From NCBI RefSeq assembly GCF_000237925.1, contig NC_031502.1, forward strand, positions 33,719,299 to 33,783,298: 64,000 nucleotides of DNA. Reading direction: 5' to 3'. A program made the position numbers and the translations under genes. This DNA comes from Schistosoma mansoni (taxonomy: Eukaryota > Platyhelminthes > Trematoda > Strigeidida > Schistosomatidae). The notes below the pieces were generated by a model. It ran no database searches. It saw only the letters and a program-made list of their open reading frames with translations, and had not been told where the DNA came from. Positions 12,641 to 25,837 of this stretch are shown here, piece after piece; position 1 is the first letter of the stretch, and each line of letters opens with the position of its first letter.

Positions 12641-13329
12641 ACAATTTGTTCGTATTGAAGTTGATCATATATTATATGATAGCTTCACTATGCCCCACAT
12701 TCCTTGTAATACAATACACTCGTGTTTGTTGTAATAATACAATTGTTATTGAAGCCAGTTACATTTTTTTAACGGTATCCATGGTATCAGTATTGTGTTT
12801 TTCTTCGTTTATGACAATTACCATAACTTGTGATCGTGTCTTCCTTTCTTTTCTCTACCATATCTTTTCATAAACTGATCAATTTATTTATGGATTTCTT
12901 TTTTAAAGAGAGTATGCACATAAAACTTACTTACTTATGTGTATGTGGGTCTATGCAATCAAAAGCTTTTCTTTGTCTATATAAACATATGTTGCTAAAC
13001 CTATTCACCAACTAGTTAATTTGTACAGTTCTCTTAAGTTACACTTGTTTTCTTTGTTTCTTTATTGTGATTGGCTTTTTTGTTGATTGGTTACACAATA
13101 TACGCACTTATGTTTTAGTCTTTTTCTAAAATGTATCGTTAATTCGTCTTGGCTTTATTGTTACATAATTTGCTGTACTTTTCCAAACGTTATGTAACCA
13201 AGGAAATTGAGAAATTCATTATTTACCAGTTTATTTATTTATATTCTTCTACCATTGTTCATTGGCTCTTCTCTCAAATTTATTTCTATCTGCTATATTA
13301 TTATTAACTCCCTGATTTCAAGTTTTTCA

Positions 13330-13333
<4 letters not shown>

Positions 13334-13388
<55 letters not shown>
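13334..13388. repeat. (TA)n microsatellite
   Basis: An uninterrupted TA repeat of about 54 bp, in the intergenic region downstream of MAST. Confidence 0.97.
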
Positions 13389-13390
<2 letters not shown>

Positions 13391-13739
13391 ATGCTCGTGC
13401 GATCAATTTATAAAGATTTCTTTCATCTGTGACTGATTTTTATCATTGGTTGTGTTTTAAAGGCGTGGAGTTGAGGGGAGCTGTTGAGAAGTTACTTAGT
13501 TTCACCGTTTATTGCTATTTTTGTGTTCATTTCACCGTCGTCTAAGCTTTTTCGTCATCACTGCACTACCAGTTGATATAGTCAAGTAAATGATAAACTT
13601 TTAGGAAGTTTTATTGATTATGTACCTACTTAATGGAAACAGGAGTAAGATTCTCAAGATTGGTTGTACAAATGTTACTGAATTTAAGAAGTACTGTTTA
13701 ACAACCTGGTTCAGTTTTCTTCATTAAATTAATTTTACA

Positions 13740-13990
13740 TGTCAGCATGGAGTTATGGAAGATGGTTGCGCAATTCCGTGGATTGATTGAAGTTAGACAT
13801 AAACACAATTGAGTTTCGGTTCTGTGGTCCAGAGGTTAAGCGTTCACACGCGAAACCGAAGGTCCTGAGTTTCATCAACGGATCGCTGACCCACTGCCGA
13901 CCAGTCCCATAATATAACAAAGCATGCATCCAGTGCTTCCATGTTTCCAATGGTAGTCTCGTTTATATCGGGTCATAATTTCAATAATCC
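13740..13990 (+). mobile_element. Family B tRNA-like SINE, old copy
   Basis: It shares the family order: CGTGGATTGATTGAAGTTAG, a tRNA-like part (GTGGTCCAGAGGTTAAGCG, AAGGTCCTGAGTTTC), a relic hammerhead region (CACTGCCGACCAGTCCCATA) and the CCAGTGCTTCCATG tail. The ribozyme core is mutated. It lies between the convergent genes. Confidence 0.7.
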
Positions 13991-14453
13991 TATATGTTTT
14001 GAGAATGCACAGAGTTGATAGGTTTCGCAGTTGTGTAAACTATCTGCTTTGTTAAGGTAAACAAGAAAAATATGTTTATACTTCGTGAAATAAAAATCTT
14101 CCTTGCTTTATCTAATTCACGGATTTATGAGACAGACGTTTTATTTACCTATCTAGTCAGCTCATTGCAAGTATCGGTATGTTGTGTGATAGTTGTCTGC
14201 CGATCGATTTCAGAATTTTATGCTTCAGTCGTATAAAATCAATATGTTTGTTGACTAAATATTACTTTTGCTTCCTTTATTTTAACGTCAGTCGATTTCC
14301 CTACGTTCAACAAATTTTCCTATTTCATATTTTATTGCATCGTAACTTGTCAACTAGAGTTATATAAATTTAAGTAATCCATCATTTCTTTTATATTCAC
14401 GATCCCAGTGTTCTGGAACCAGGAATATATCTGGTTTGGTAATGCATTTCATT

Positions 14454-17400
14454 AGTCAGTCAGTTACAACGTAGAACTTCGTACGTACGTACATCAGTTC
14501 GAGTTGCCATACCATATTAGCACAGAGATGAAGTCGATTCAAATCCCATATTGGTAGAAGTAGTAAAAGTATAAGTATTATGTGAAAGATAAGGGTTTGA
14601 AGATGTTATTGAAGGAGTATAATACGGTGAAATAAATTTGGAAAGAGAAAAAAGATAAGGACACGAAGAATTCAGAAGATTAGAATTTGGTAGAACACAA
14701 ATAGTGGATGCACCTTCGCCATTGCAAACAATTTTGAGCCATGTCATTCAAGGTCTCTAACCATCGGTTGCTATCATCTCGCGAATCCCAACCAGGTAGT
14801 CTACACCTACCAACATGGCTCAGTCCACTTGTCAGTGACTTCATGGATTTATGCCACGTTTTGGTCTGGCCGCCCCTAGCTTTCTTCCAACCTACTTCTA
14901 CATCATGAAACATTGCATGTCGGGGCAGTCGGTGGTTGGGCATACGTAACACATGTCCCAGCCATCTCAACTGATGAAGTTTCACTACTTCGTCAATCGA
15001 TTTGCCATCCTTACCTAGTACCCGTTTCCTAACATCTGCATTACTTACCCGGTGGTCCCAGGATATACGAGCAATGCTTCGAAGACACCTATGATCGAAC
15101 ACTAGTAGCCTACGAATATCCTCTACTCTTATCGGCCATGTTTCACTACCATAAAGTAGGACGGAACGGACTGCTGCACAGTAAACCCGTCCTTTGGTTG
15201 CTAGACGGACATCTCGCCAACGCCATAAATGACGCAAGTTGGCGGAAGCTAGACGAGCCTTCTGTATCCGTGCTGAGATTTCGTCACACACCAGACCACA
15301 AGGGCTGATGAGACTCCCAAGATAAGTGAAGCTGTCAACACGCTCAACTACTTCACTCCCTATCATTAGTTCAGGTGTCGATGCAACCCAATCCTGAAGT
15401 AACATTTTGCACTTCGAGGGAGAGAATCGCATCCCGAACATGCCTGCATTGTTGCTTATAGTGGTCAGAAGACTGCATTTTGTCAGCGTCTTCACCAAAT
15501 AGAACTATGTCATCGGCATATTCTAAGTCAACAAGTGAGCATCCCGGTAAAAGTTGAACTCCAGGAGATTGGGATGATGAATGTGATATCTCTAAAAGCA
15601 TGTCAACGACAAAGTTAAACAGGAATGGGGAGAGTGAACAGCCCTGACGAACACCACTTGAGGTAACCACTTCTGATGACAGTTCACCATAGGCTCTAAC
15701 TCGACCAGTTGTGTTCGAGTAGAGAGCCTTTATGAGGTTAATGTACTTCTTTGGTTCTCCTTTCAGTGACAAATACTGCCATAGAACCTCACGATCAATG
15801 GAGTCAAATGCCGCCTTAAGGTCAAGAAATACTATGATTTTGGGACGTCTGAATGTATGTCTATGTTCTAGGACCTGACGTAGAGTGAATATCTGGTCTA
15901 TGCAACCACATCCAGGTCGGAAACCAGCCTGGTTTTCTCTAGTCTGCTCTTCACGAGCTTTGGTTAGGCGTCCAAGTATTATTGAAGCTAATATTTTAGA
16001 CACTATATTAGTCAAACTGATCCCTCTGTGATTGTCACAGGAGGACTTTTGTCCTTTCTTATAGACTGGCACAATCAGTGATTGGGACCAGTCAGATGGA
16101 ATTACGTCCAGTTCCCAGATTCTACCTAAGACCTCAGTCAATCTCGTTGCTAGTACTGGACCACCATCCTTAAGAATCTCAGGGGTAAACCTGTCAGGGC
16201 CTGCGGCTCTCCCTCGCTTTAGATTTCCTATAGCTTTTTCAACCTCGTAGAGAGTTGGGGGACTTACCTCAATTTGCCATTCAGGACGACTGGGGATCGT
16301 GGGTAACTGAAGTGTGGCTGAAGGCCAGTTGAACTGATCCCTAAAGTGTTCTGCCCATCGATCCAATCTCCTGGATTGAGAATGAATGATATGCCCATCT
16401 TTATCTGAGATGGTTTCACTGATACTTGGGTTCCTAATGCCGGTTTCTTTAATCAGTCTGAATATCTGTCTGCTGTTACCTATTGCCGCTGCCTTTTCCA
16501 TCTCTCTTGCTTTCGCTACCCACCACTGTTCACGATCATTGCGTAGGCTTCTTATTAACCTTCGCTTAAGCTGAGTCCGCTCTTTGTTATGTACAGAGCC
16601 AGGTGGGATGAGTTTTCGAGCATCTAACAGTGCGGTAGATACTGCCGAGATCAATTGTTTCTCCCTGACCTTATGGTTTACCTTACTAGCGGATATCACT
16701 GCTATTTCCACAGCTTTTCGGATGTCATTCCACGCTGCTTCGGGGTGGGCACAACTTACATGTCTGTACAACTGTTTTTCCAGTTGTTCCTGAAATATAT
16801 TCTAAGCTTGCTTATCATTAAGTAGAACCCTTAGAGGCTTCCCTGAAGTGTCTTTCCTACGTCCAGTAAGACGCAGACAGATACGTGCTCGCACTAGAGC
16901 ATGATCTGAGTCTAAACATGTGCTCCAGAATGAGCGACAGTCTTCTATCGAGCCCCTCCATCGGTGGCTGATAGCGATGTGATCTAATTGGGTCCAACGT
17001 TGGGACGAATTCGGGGGTCGCCATGTCAAAAGATGTTTTTCCTTATGCTTAAAGTTAGTATTTGCAAGAAATAGGCGGTTATCTGAGCAGAGCTGCAACA
17101 GACGGTCGCCATTATTTGTCCTTTTAGCCACGACACCATAAGATCCACCCAGGTGTCTTTCCCTTTCACTTAGTTTACCTACTTGAGCATTAAAGTCACC
17201 TGCCACTATTACTACATCAAAACGCCTAGCTTTTCGGAGAAGGTCAGAAAGTTTCCTGTAAAACTCATCTTTTATATCGTCTGAGCTGCAGTCAGTGGGA
17301 GAGTAGGCAGAGACGACGAAGAGGCAACGACGAATTTCCCTATCTTTCCGAGTCCTTACTGATCCGTTTAGTCAGACAGCGCATAGACGACTGTCTACTG

Positions 17401-17850
17401 GGATCCAGACTAAAAGAGCTAGTTCTGCCCTAGGACTTAATGCTATACCTACTCCAGCGAGACCACGGGAAGCAGCATCAGGGCTTCCAGATACACGAAG
17501 CGTGTATCGAGATGGTTCTTTATTTTGATTAGGTGAGGTCAAATGAATGACGCTACTCGGATCTTGTATGCGCGTTTCGGAGACGCAGCACACATCGATG
17601 GTGTAAGATTCATGCTGGTTGTCTGAAGGAAACACCTTACTACCGTCACACCTCTGTACAGTCGGCAGTACGACTTCGCCTTGGGATTGATGCTTTTAGT
17701 CTTACCGCTCTTCAACCGACCTGTCTGGCATGGTAGGACCTCGAGGAACGATTGTTCCAGCCAGCATAGTTCGATTGCTTCATCACGATAGGCAAGCCCG
17801 ACCACCACGTCAAGGTAGCAGCAACGGTCATTAAATACGTAAGAATTCAT
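14454..17850 (-). mobile_element. SR2-like RTE-clade LINE, nearly full length, inactivated
   Basis: A single long retroelement reads on the minus strand. It has an apurinic-type endonuclease (about 16.8-17.6 kb), a reverse transcriptase (about 15.4-16.7 kb) and an RTE-type C-terminal region. Its 3' end carries a short ACTG tandem (rc of AGTCAGTCAGTTAC at 14454), as RTE elements do. The same 3' terminus is seen at 27.9 and 34.1 kb. Length is about 3.4 kb; the 5' border near 17850 is approximate. Target-site duplications could not be shown convincingly. It lies between the 3' ends of MAST and the SPATA1-like gene, in antisense to MAST. Confidence 0.9.
14680..17635 (-). pseudogene. LINE endonuclease-reverse transcriptase ORF with two stops and one frameshift
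   Basis: The endonuclease shows VCCVSETRIQ, LAGVGIALSPRAEL, AGDFNAQVG (rc of about 17189-17203) and SDHALVRARI. The RT shows FLDLKAAFDSID (motif A), SGVRQGCSLSPFLFN (motif B) and YADD (motif C, rc of 15509-15520). A C-terminal part follows, with YLGSLISP, WLGHVLRMP and [13 protein letters not shown]. One reading frame runs from 17635 to about 15480, broken by TGA at 17372-17374 (a CGA-to-TGA change would explain it) and TAG at 16802-16804. Near 15468-15490 the frame shifts and continues to 14680. All catalytic motifs survive, so inactivation is recent compared with the other fragments in the window. Confidence 0.9.
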
Positions 17851-18166
17851 GTCTCATTCAGATGACTATTGCATTCCTCATTACGTCATTGGACGGAAAT
17901 CACAATTTGATTGACCGTTGATTTTTTAGTTGTCTTCTAATACAGCATCGAATCAGAAACTATTAGTCAAAATCTTTTCATAAGTTAAGCTTTATTATTG
18001 TTAACTATTGAAAATATAAGTTAGTATACAATACTATTTTCGTTTGAATAAACAAATATATGGTTAACCTAATTTTAATAAATCATAGTTCACAGCACGT
18101 CATTACGCAAGTTATTTATGTTCATTTAGTTTGTGTTGTATTTATTAGGACGTAATTGTTTTATCA
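17851..18166. other. Short intergenic/3' UTR stretch
   Basis: AT-rich sequence between the LINE 5' end and the stop codon of the minus-strand gene. It holds that gene's polyadenylation signal. Confidence 0.5.
18141..18146 (-). terminator. Candidate polyadenylation signal (AATAAA) for the SPATA1-like gene
   Basis: TTTATT on the plus strand is AATAAA in the gene's direction, about 20 nt after its TAA stop. If used, the 3' UTR would be very short. It is convergent with the MAST 3' end. Confidence 0.5.
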
Positions 18167-18586
18167 TTAAGTCGATTCATCGCCAGAGTGCACAGATATG
18201 TCAAAATCTGGAGTTTTGATCCGGACATCTGATCTGTAAACTTGAATTCGTTCTTTTGGACTCTGTGTTCTCGTTCTATATGGAACCTTCATATCATCCT
18301 GGCTACTTGATTCTTGTGATGTTTGATCATTGGACAATCGATTCGGAGATAAACTCTTATAATTAACATGTTTGCGTTGCCGTTCATGTGACGTTACAGT
18401 ACGTCGTCCATTAGACTTAAGGCTGGTAACATCTCGTGATTCACGTATTGTTCTCCGTCTGGGTGATAACGAGCACGCATATGCTCTTCGGCTTGGTGAT
18501 GTAGACTTAACTAAACTAAGCTCACCTCTTCTCCGGTCCAATTCAGCGTTAAGAAGTCTACCTTCTGTTTCAGCCTGTGATCGAAG
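18167..18586 (-). CDS. SPATA1: SPATA1-like last exon
   Basis: The acceptor is at 18587-18588 (minus AAAAG). It encodes [20 protein letters not shown], then an Arg/Ser-rich tail with several SP and RS pairs ([16 protein letters not shown]). The TAA stop is at 18167-18169. It is in phase 0 with the exon at 19143-19241. Confidence 0.85.
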   Translation of the reverse strand, partial: LRSQAETEGRLLNAELDRRRGELSLVKSTSPSRRAYACSLSPRRRTIRESRDVTSLKSNGRRTVTSHERQRKHVNYKSLSPNRLSNDQTSQESSSQDDMKVPYRTRTQSPKERIQVYRSDVRIKTPDFDISVHSGDEST

Positions 18587-21500
18587 CTTTTAAATGGAAC
18601 AGAAGTAAAAATGGAATCAAACCATAGTTAATTCTTTTTTTTAAAAAAACATTTTACCCGATTCATTCAACTAGTAACTTGAACTGACCCTGATAGTAGA
18701 AAAATGAGCTTAAATAACTGAGAGCTTGAAGTTCGCTTCCGAACTATTCCTTAAATCTTGAACACAGTCTTTAAATATTATCTTGCTTAGTGATTTCACA
18801 GAGAGATAATTTGTATAGTTATTTTCAGCCTCAAACATTTGGGAAACTATTCAAGTCAGTAACCATACATTTGTCTCGTCGTTGTTTAAAGTACTTAGTT
18901 AATATTCTCCAGTGATTTGTTTCTGCCAATTAATGAAGCGAGATAAATAAAGCTTATTGGACTTGTTTTGAATGGATCTATCATAAGCACAGAGACATAG
19001 TGACTTTAGTAAGTAATTAATACATTAATCGACCTACTAAGGTATCTTGTTATCCGTATCACAATTTATTTTTCCAGTCATCTTAAGTTCAGCTTAGTAA
19101 TTACTTTATTCTTAATTGCCTTCATCAATGTTAAACACTTACTCGAATCGCCTTGGTTAAACTGAGCATAATTTCAGCTAGTTTGTATTCCTCTCTTGTC
19201 ACCACTCGACGTTTCTCCATCTGCTCTGCGAGATGTTGGATCTAAATTTGTGAAAACAACTCAACATGAGAAACTTATTAAATAATCGACATTATCTTAA
19301 ACAAGTAGTAATCCTTGGCTGCGATTAGTCTTTACCGGTGATTGTATGTCTGGTCTGTACTGAAGTATGATGGTGGTAAGTTATTTCTTATGAGTAACCA
19401 ATACGACTACTGGCTTTCTATAGAATAAATGAATGGTTAGAAAATGTTGATCATAGAGTTTAAATTGTGCAAAACCAATGTTGTAAAGCACGAGGAGATT
19501 ACCTAAAGAAGTTTGTATATGACTGGTCTCAAAATACTTTTCTTTGGACTGTATGGTCATGCTTCCAAGTGAATGAGACCAACTGGATTAGTTTATTTTT
19601 CTCAGACTATTTAAGATATTCCCCCACTTTCAGCAACACATGTCCTATCTTTCAGGTGGTTACAAAATTACGAAAGATCACAGATGATCAGATAGGTTTA
19701 TTATATTAGTCTACGGTCATCAGATTTTAGTCTGAACTTCATCGGAAGGTGTAAATTTCAAAGGGTAAAATGTAAGACAACTACAGTGTTTGGTTAAACG
19801 CTTGAGGTGACGGTCGCAGTTGCACTGATTTATGTATTTAGTTTGCTGTACACCTTGAATGTTTTGTTTCGTATTTTTCATTCCTATGATTAGTATTCCA
19901 TTACAATTGTAATATTTTTCTCCATATCTTTTCATCGTTATAATTTCCTCAGATGTAAGGTGTGGTATCTTTGATCTATATGCACATGTCCAAAGTTATT
20001 GGTCGTATATAACTGACTCTTGACAGAATATATTGTTATTATTTCAACCCTCAAACTTCTGATTAACAATGATAAAATTCCTATCTATGTTCTGGAGATA
20101 AGTTTCAATGTATGTTGGACCCTCCACACCTCATTGTGATTGCTTTTAGGCTTCTAGTTACTATTGTATGAGATGTTCTTATTTTTAAAACACATGGTGG
20201 TCTAGCTTCAATTGACTCATGATTTCAACTATATATAAAACAAATTATAAGGTGAAGATTGTAAATGATTATGACAAGTCGCGAATGGGACGAAACGCGC
20301 GTCCTGGATTCCACTGCTAGCCACTATCCATCTCTGCTTACCATGCTTGTGAAATAAGGCTATATTGAGGCAATACGCACAGTATGCACATATGCCAATT
20401 AGAGACTGACCAGTTGCAGTCCTAACAAATCGATGGGAAGATTCAAACAAACAATACTGAATGAATTTAATGATTATGATTTCTTCAAATAATTTTAGCC
20501 ACAAGTAGAATGTTCTTCTGAAAGCGCTATGACCACACAGTAAACTATATATCATTCTCATTTCATTAATCAAAAAGCATTATTTTCTCTTTTTTCAACG
20601 TTAAAGCACCTCAGTGTATGTTGTTGTAATGAATTTTATTTCAAGTTCAAAATTTTCTCTTACCTCTGCAGACTCTGTTCCACAGTGTTTTAAAGTAGAA
20701 ATAATCCTTCTGATCAATGATTCTAAATCACCTCTATGTCCATTCATTCTTGATTCAAGATTTGGTGCTTGTTTTTTAGCTGAATAATAACGACGTTTCC
20801 ATTCATCTCGAGCTAAAACAGTAATTTATAGATAATTGTTAGTCGCCAAATTTTTTTCAATAGTTAACTGATAGTTAAAACAGTGGAAAAAGACATCGAA
20901 TAGCTTAACGTCGAGCATATTTGTCACAAAGAGTAATATTTAGCAATCTTTTTTAGATAAGAAAATTAATCAAGTGCACTTTGATTTCATGCTGAGGTTT
21001 TTTGTTAACTAAAATAACAATCAATAATTCGTCAGTATTTTACCTACTGGATGTGCAAAAAAAAATGGTTTGCTTATTTCTGGAATAAACGCCTCTTTAT
21101 AACAATGATTGAATAGTATGAAATACAGGTATCTAACATGGGTAATAATGTTTTATGCTTCAATATTTGAAATAATATAAAACAATCGTTCATTTCCTAT
21201 GAAGAATCAATCATCTTATAGCAATCCATCCACTTTGAGGTTCTTGGGTTTTATCTTTAGTGAGATAGTTTGCCTAGTGATCACCCGTTTCCAATAGTTG
21301 TCTAAATAAAATCATTCCACGATACAAAGTACAATTACGCTTATTTACATTCAGACGTTTGAGTTTTTTTTTCAGTTAATCCATTATTTGTATCACCTAA
21401 CAATCCATTTGTATTACTTAATAAGTACAATTTCGCTATCACTGAAAACATTTTATATTATCACGTTTATAATAATTGAGTCTTATCGAAATTCCTAATC

Positions 21501-24500
21501 GGACTTAAAATTTTTCGAACCATTCTAAATATTTCTGTAACTAGCTTTATAGAAATCTAAATCTCTCATTTAAAAATATTAATCATTATATATCTACTCA
21601 GTTAGAATAGTTCTTGGCCAACACAGCCTAATGTATATGATTTATGCTTGAAAATGGTAAAAAATATATCTGAATCCAGGATTTTTTCTTCTAATCTATT
21701 ATTAAATTGCTTTTCGTACAACCGGTAGAGAGGAACTGTACAGTCTGCACTGAAAACGTTTGTCAACAGTAACTTAATGTGGAGTTGTGTTTGTACACCG
21801 TAATATTTCATGACTGCATTTCCTATTTGTATAACTTAACTCATAGATTTCGATTGTTGGTTAATTTCAGCCGATAATTGACCTGCGAAGTCTTTTGTGA
21901 CAAAGTTCACTGCCAGGTTTGTTTTGTACTAGCGTACTAAATTTATCCTTCCAAAATAAAGTCACTAACAGAAACATTGGACATCACTGATCGTGAATAG
22001 ATTAAATGATATTTTTCTAAGTGAGGACATTTTATGTATTTCGAGGGTAATTATCATTACGAATGGAGCTTAGTTTGATGGAGAAGGAAATAATGAACTC
22101 ACAAAAATACCTCAATAATAATTGCGTTTTCATTGGCATCCAAATTCATTTTCCAATAGTCGAGTAGAAGATTACAATCTTTGTAGTCAACTAATTTTCC
22201 AATAAAACAGTAAATCACTTAAGACATTCGTTAAGAAGTTTATCACCTAAGTATTGAATTGTGATTCAAATTACGGTCCAAGGGTATAGTATTCATTGTA
22301 AAACCTGTTCGGACTGATTTCAAGCTCATTTAGAATCATTTGTAAGCTCACCCAGCTGAGACTGAAATTCAATTTGCTTACACATGACCTTTAATATTTC
22401 AATAACTAACGTCAGTTCATTGTGGAAAATGTTTTCAGGGTAATATCTAACATACCGCGTGCCTTTTCATTCTAACGTTGAAACGAAGTTTCTTTCAAAA
22501 CAAGTCTTAGTATTTCTATCCCCTTGTTATTTAAGTTTCTGATAGAAAATTAGTCAAGTATAACTGCATATTTACTCTTTATATTTTAATGTACACTGAA
22601 TGACAAAAAGATTGAATTTTTACAAGCATGAATACATATAGTAGTTTCTTGTATACTATTTATCTTGGAGAGAAATTTGATAAGCGAAATCACATTGTTA
22701 GCAAACAATTGTATTCTAATATAAATTTTTATCTTTCGGCATGTGTTCATATAAAATCATAAATAATAAAATTGTTAGAAAATGTGATCAATAATGTTTT
22801 CGTTTCATTTTTAACCTAACTAGTCAAACTGGTGATCGCTTCTTAAATATAGGGTTAACATGATTTAAGAGTTTATTAAATCAATTGTCATTTGTACTAG
22901 TTATACATTTCCCTTACTTCACCACGTATGAGATATCGGTTTTAACTTTTTTTTCTGAATTAAATAACACTTCCAGATTTTTATAAATTATGACATTTTG
23001 GTAGTTTGCACGATTGTTAACTTATTCAAAGTTCACATTAAGTATATCAAGATTCAACGGTTAATAAGTTACATGTGATTCTACGAGATTTATTTGCTTG
23101 TGTATTTTATATTATCGACGATATTAATTCTGTTAGTTAATCATAAACAATTTAGAATCTAGCATATATATGCATCATTAATAGAAATCTCAAATTAGTA
23201 ACATGATCAGTGGTAGCATAGAAGATCAGTCATACAAATTATCATTCGAAAATGAAGGGTAGACTCGCGAAATAAAGTATGGAATAATTACAAAACTCGA
23301 GATCAAGGAGGAAACAAATGGTTAATGAAACTACTCTGTCGTGACTGATTTTTAGTCACTTCAGTTGCGATCTTCAACTGTTATGGAAAATGTGCGAAAC
23401 CCAAATTTATTGTCCGTACCCTCGAACAGTCAGTAACTTCATGGGCTGATTCCGAGTCTTAGTTTGCTGACCCTTAGAATTCTTCCAACCCACTCCTATA
23501 CTGTTAGGCATCAGGGGTCGAGATAAGTGGTAGTTGAGATTACACAATCTATTCTCCAACCACTTTAGTCCATGACGTTTCACTACCTCATCAACTGACT
23601 CGCTATTTTTACCTAGTGTAGCAAGCCCATTCAACTACTGTATTTTTTGTGTGCTCTCTGTAATCCTAACATTTAACCCACTGTAAATTTATGTGTGAGT
23701 CTGATTGAGCGCATGTCTGCACATCAATCCTTAATTTGTTCTCTCATTGGTTGTAAACAAAGACAATCAATAATTTATCCACAATCCATTAACACTCAAA
23801 AATATATATGGATTTTTAACACTCACACACACACACTCGCTTGTTTTCCCGGTGTGCTTGCTATCTGTACGCTTGTGGATTTTTACCGAGCTTCAACAAT
23901 AAACTATCTCTACAACTGGTGTTCAGGCTTTTGAATAATCTCGAGTAAACCCGTAATTCTACTAGAAGATTTAGCCTACAGTAAATAATCAGTTAGCGGG
24001 ATATTATTTATTTATTGGAGTCAGATATAGAGGAATTAATCCTCTACAAAACTAGTACCCCGTGTCTAACCTCAGAATTAAGTGGTTCTAACATACTTGA
24101 GGAATGATTTCAAGGAACTTTTGATCAAATGCTAGTAACGTACTGATATCGTCTATTTACAAACCCTATGTCTCATAGGCATAAAATAGTTCAGGTTAAG
24201 CTATTACTGAGTATTCTTTGCATTTTGTTTAGAGATGGACATCTCTCTCCAACTTCAAAGATGACTGTAGTTGGCAAAGTCAACCGAATTTCCTGAATTT
24301 GTGCTGAAGTTTCTGCAGGTACTAGTTCAACAGTGCTGAAAGGATATGAATTACTCTCAGGTTAGTTATTTTATTAATCCCTATAAGTATTAAATTAGTG
24401 ATGTTACAAATGAAAGTTTGTTGTCGTAAAATAGTCTAACACTCTAATAATCAAATTTTCGTTCAAAGATGGTACATGATTTTCTATGATCAGTTTAAAA

Positions 24501-25790
24501 TTTTACTATAATCATATCTAACAATTGTCTTTTTATTAGTAGTAGTAAGCAAATAATCAGGTGTTGTTCTTCTCATTAAGAATAATACATATTCAGAGAA
24601 TCAAAACAAAATAATCGATAAACAATCATCTTAAAATCCAAATGATTTCAGCAATTCACCTTACCCTACTACAAACAATAAAATGTAATAATCATAATCA
24701 TTAGCAATTATGGTACACAATACACATAAAATTTAAATCATATAATTTAGCTGTTTAACACATAATGGTAACTTTTGGAATTTAAGCTTTGTACCACAAG
24801 TAGGTAGAGAAAAATAGAAGTAAAATATAAGAAATAGGCAGAGCATTTTAGAGGTTTATACTTTGAAATTAGAATTGTTTTTTATTTAATATCTATCAAG
24901 TTAAATACAGAAAATATATTACTAAATTAATCAATTATATAATCATCAGAAGGGGTTTTTGTGGAGATTTAGTATTTTCATAGTTGAAGTCATGAGTCAA
25001 TTGAAGCTAGACCACCAGGGAAAATCTGGAAGTACTGGACGGCCGTTTCGTCCTATTGTGGGACTCCTCGGCAGTGCGCATCTACGATCTCGCCTCGGAT
25101 GCCGGCTCAGTGGTCTATCGGTTAAGTGCTCTGGTGCGAGACTGGTAGGTCGTGGTTTAGAATCTCGCGAGGCGAGATCGTGGATGCGCACTGCTGAGGA
25201 GTCCCACAACAGGACGAAGCGACCGTCCAGTGCCTCCAGGTTTTCCCTGGTGGTCTGGCTTCAATTGACTCATAATTTCAACTATGAAAATTATATAATC
25301 GTCTACATAAACTAGAACTAATCAAAATCTACCTAACCCAGCAATAATTTCATGCAGTTTTAATACTTTTTGACGAGGAAAGCAGCCATTATTCAATTCC
25401 TATTCAAAAAACTTTAATCTTATTGTTTTCGTCGATATCCTGTCATGAATTGTCAGTAATTATGTACTGATTGATGTGAAGCAATAGTTCAAGTAGTTAA
25501 TCGTGTTACTGGCATTATTACTCATGGATTATGTTGAATAAAGAGTATTTTATAGGACGAATTGAATGAAGTTAAGATTGTTTATCAGTAAGTTTGAGTT
25601 CTATAGTTTAGGGGTATCGTCCTCACTGAAACACTTTAAGATTTCAATGTTGGTTCAATGTGAAGTCACATTGAAGAACTGTTGAGAGGGTTATACGGTA
25701 GTATGAAATAGTTTTACAGTAACTCGAAGTTTCTAATAATCTAATTATTGACTAAAATTTACTTAAATAATTTATGTAAGTACCTCTCTT

Positions 25791-25837
<47 letters not shown>

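Larger units (their letters stand above)
18587..20663 (-). other. SPATA1-like introns around the 99-nt exon
   Basis: AT-rich. The larger intron (19242-20663) contains a family B tail (20195-20235) joined to a family A ribozyme/tail copy (20255-20470). No other gene is seen. Confidence 0.6.

Noticed and set aside
13207-13413. Open frame encoding an Ile-Tyr repeat
   Set aside because: It is produced by the TA microsatellite, with no coding character outside it.
15371-16771. Host reverse-transcriptase gene
   Set aside because: It is the RT part of the inactivated LINE, with LINE ends on both sides.
14450-17885. Target-site duplication around the LINE (TGCATTTCATT against TTGCATTCCTCATT)
   Set aside because: It is imperfect and in AT-rich DNA; not strong enough to claim.
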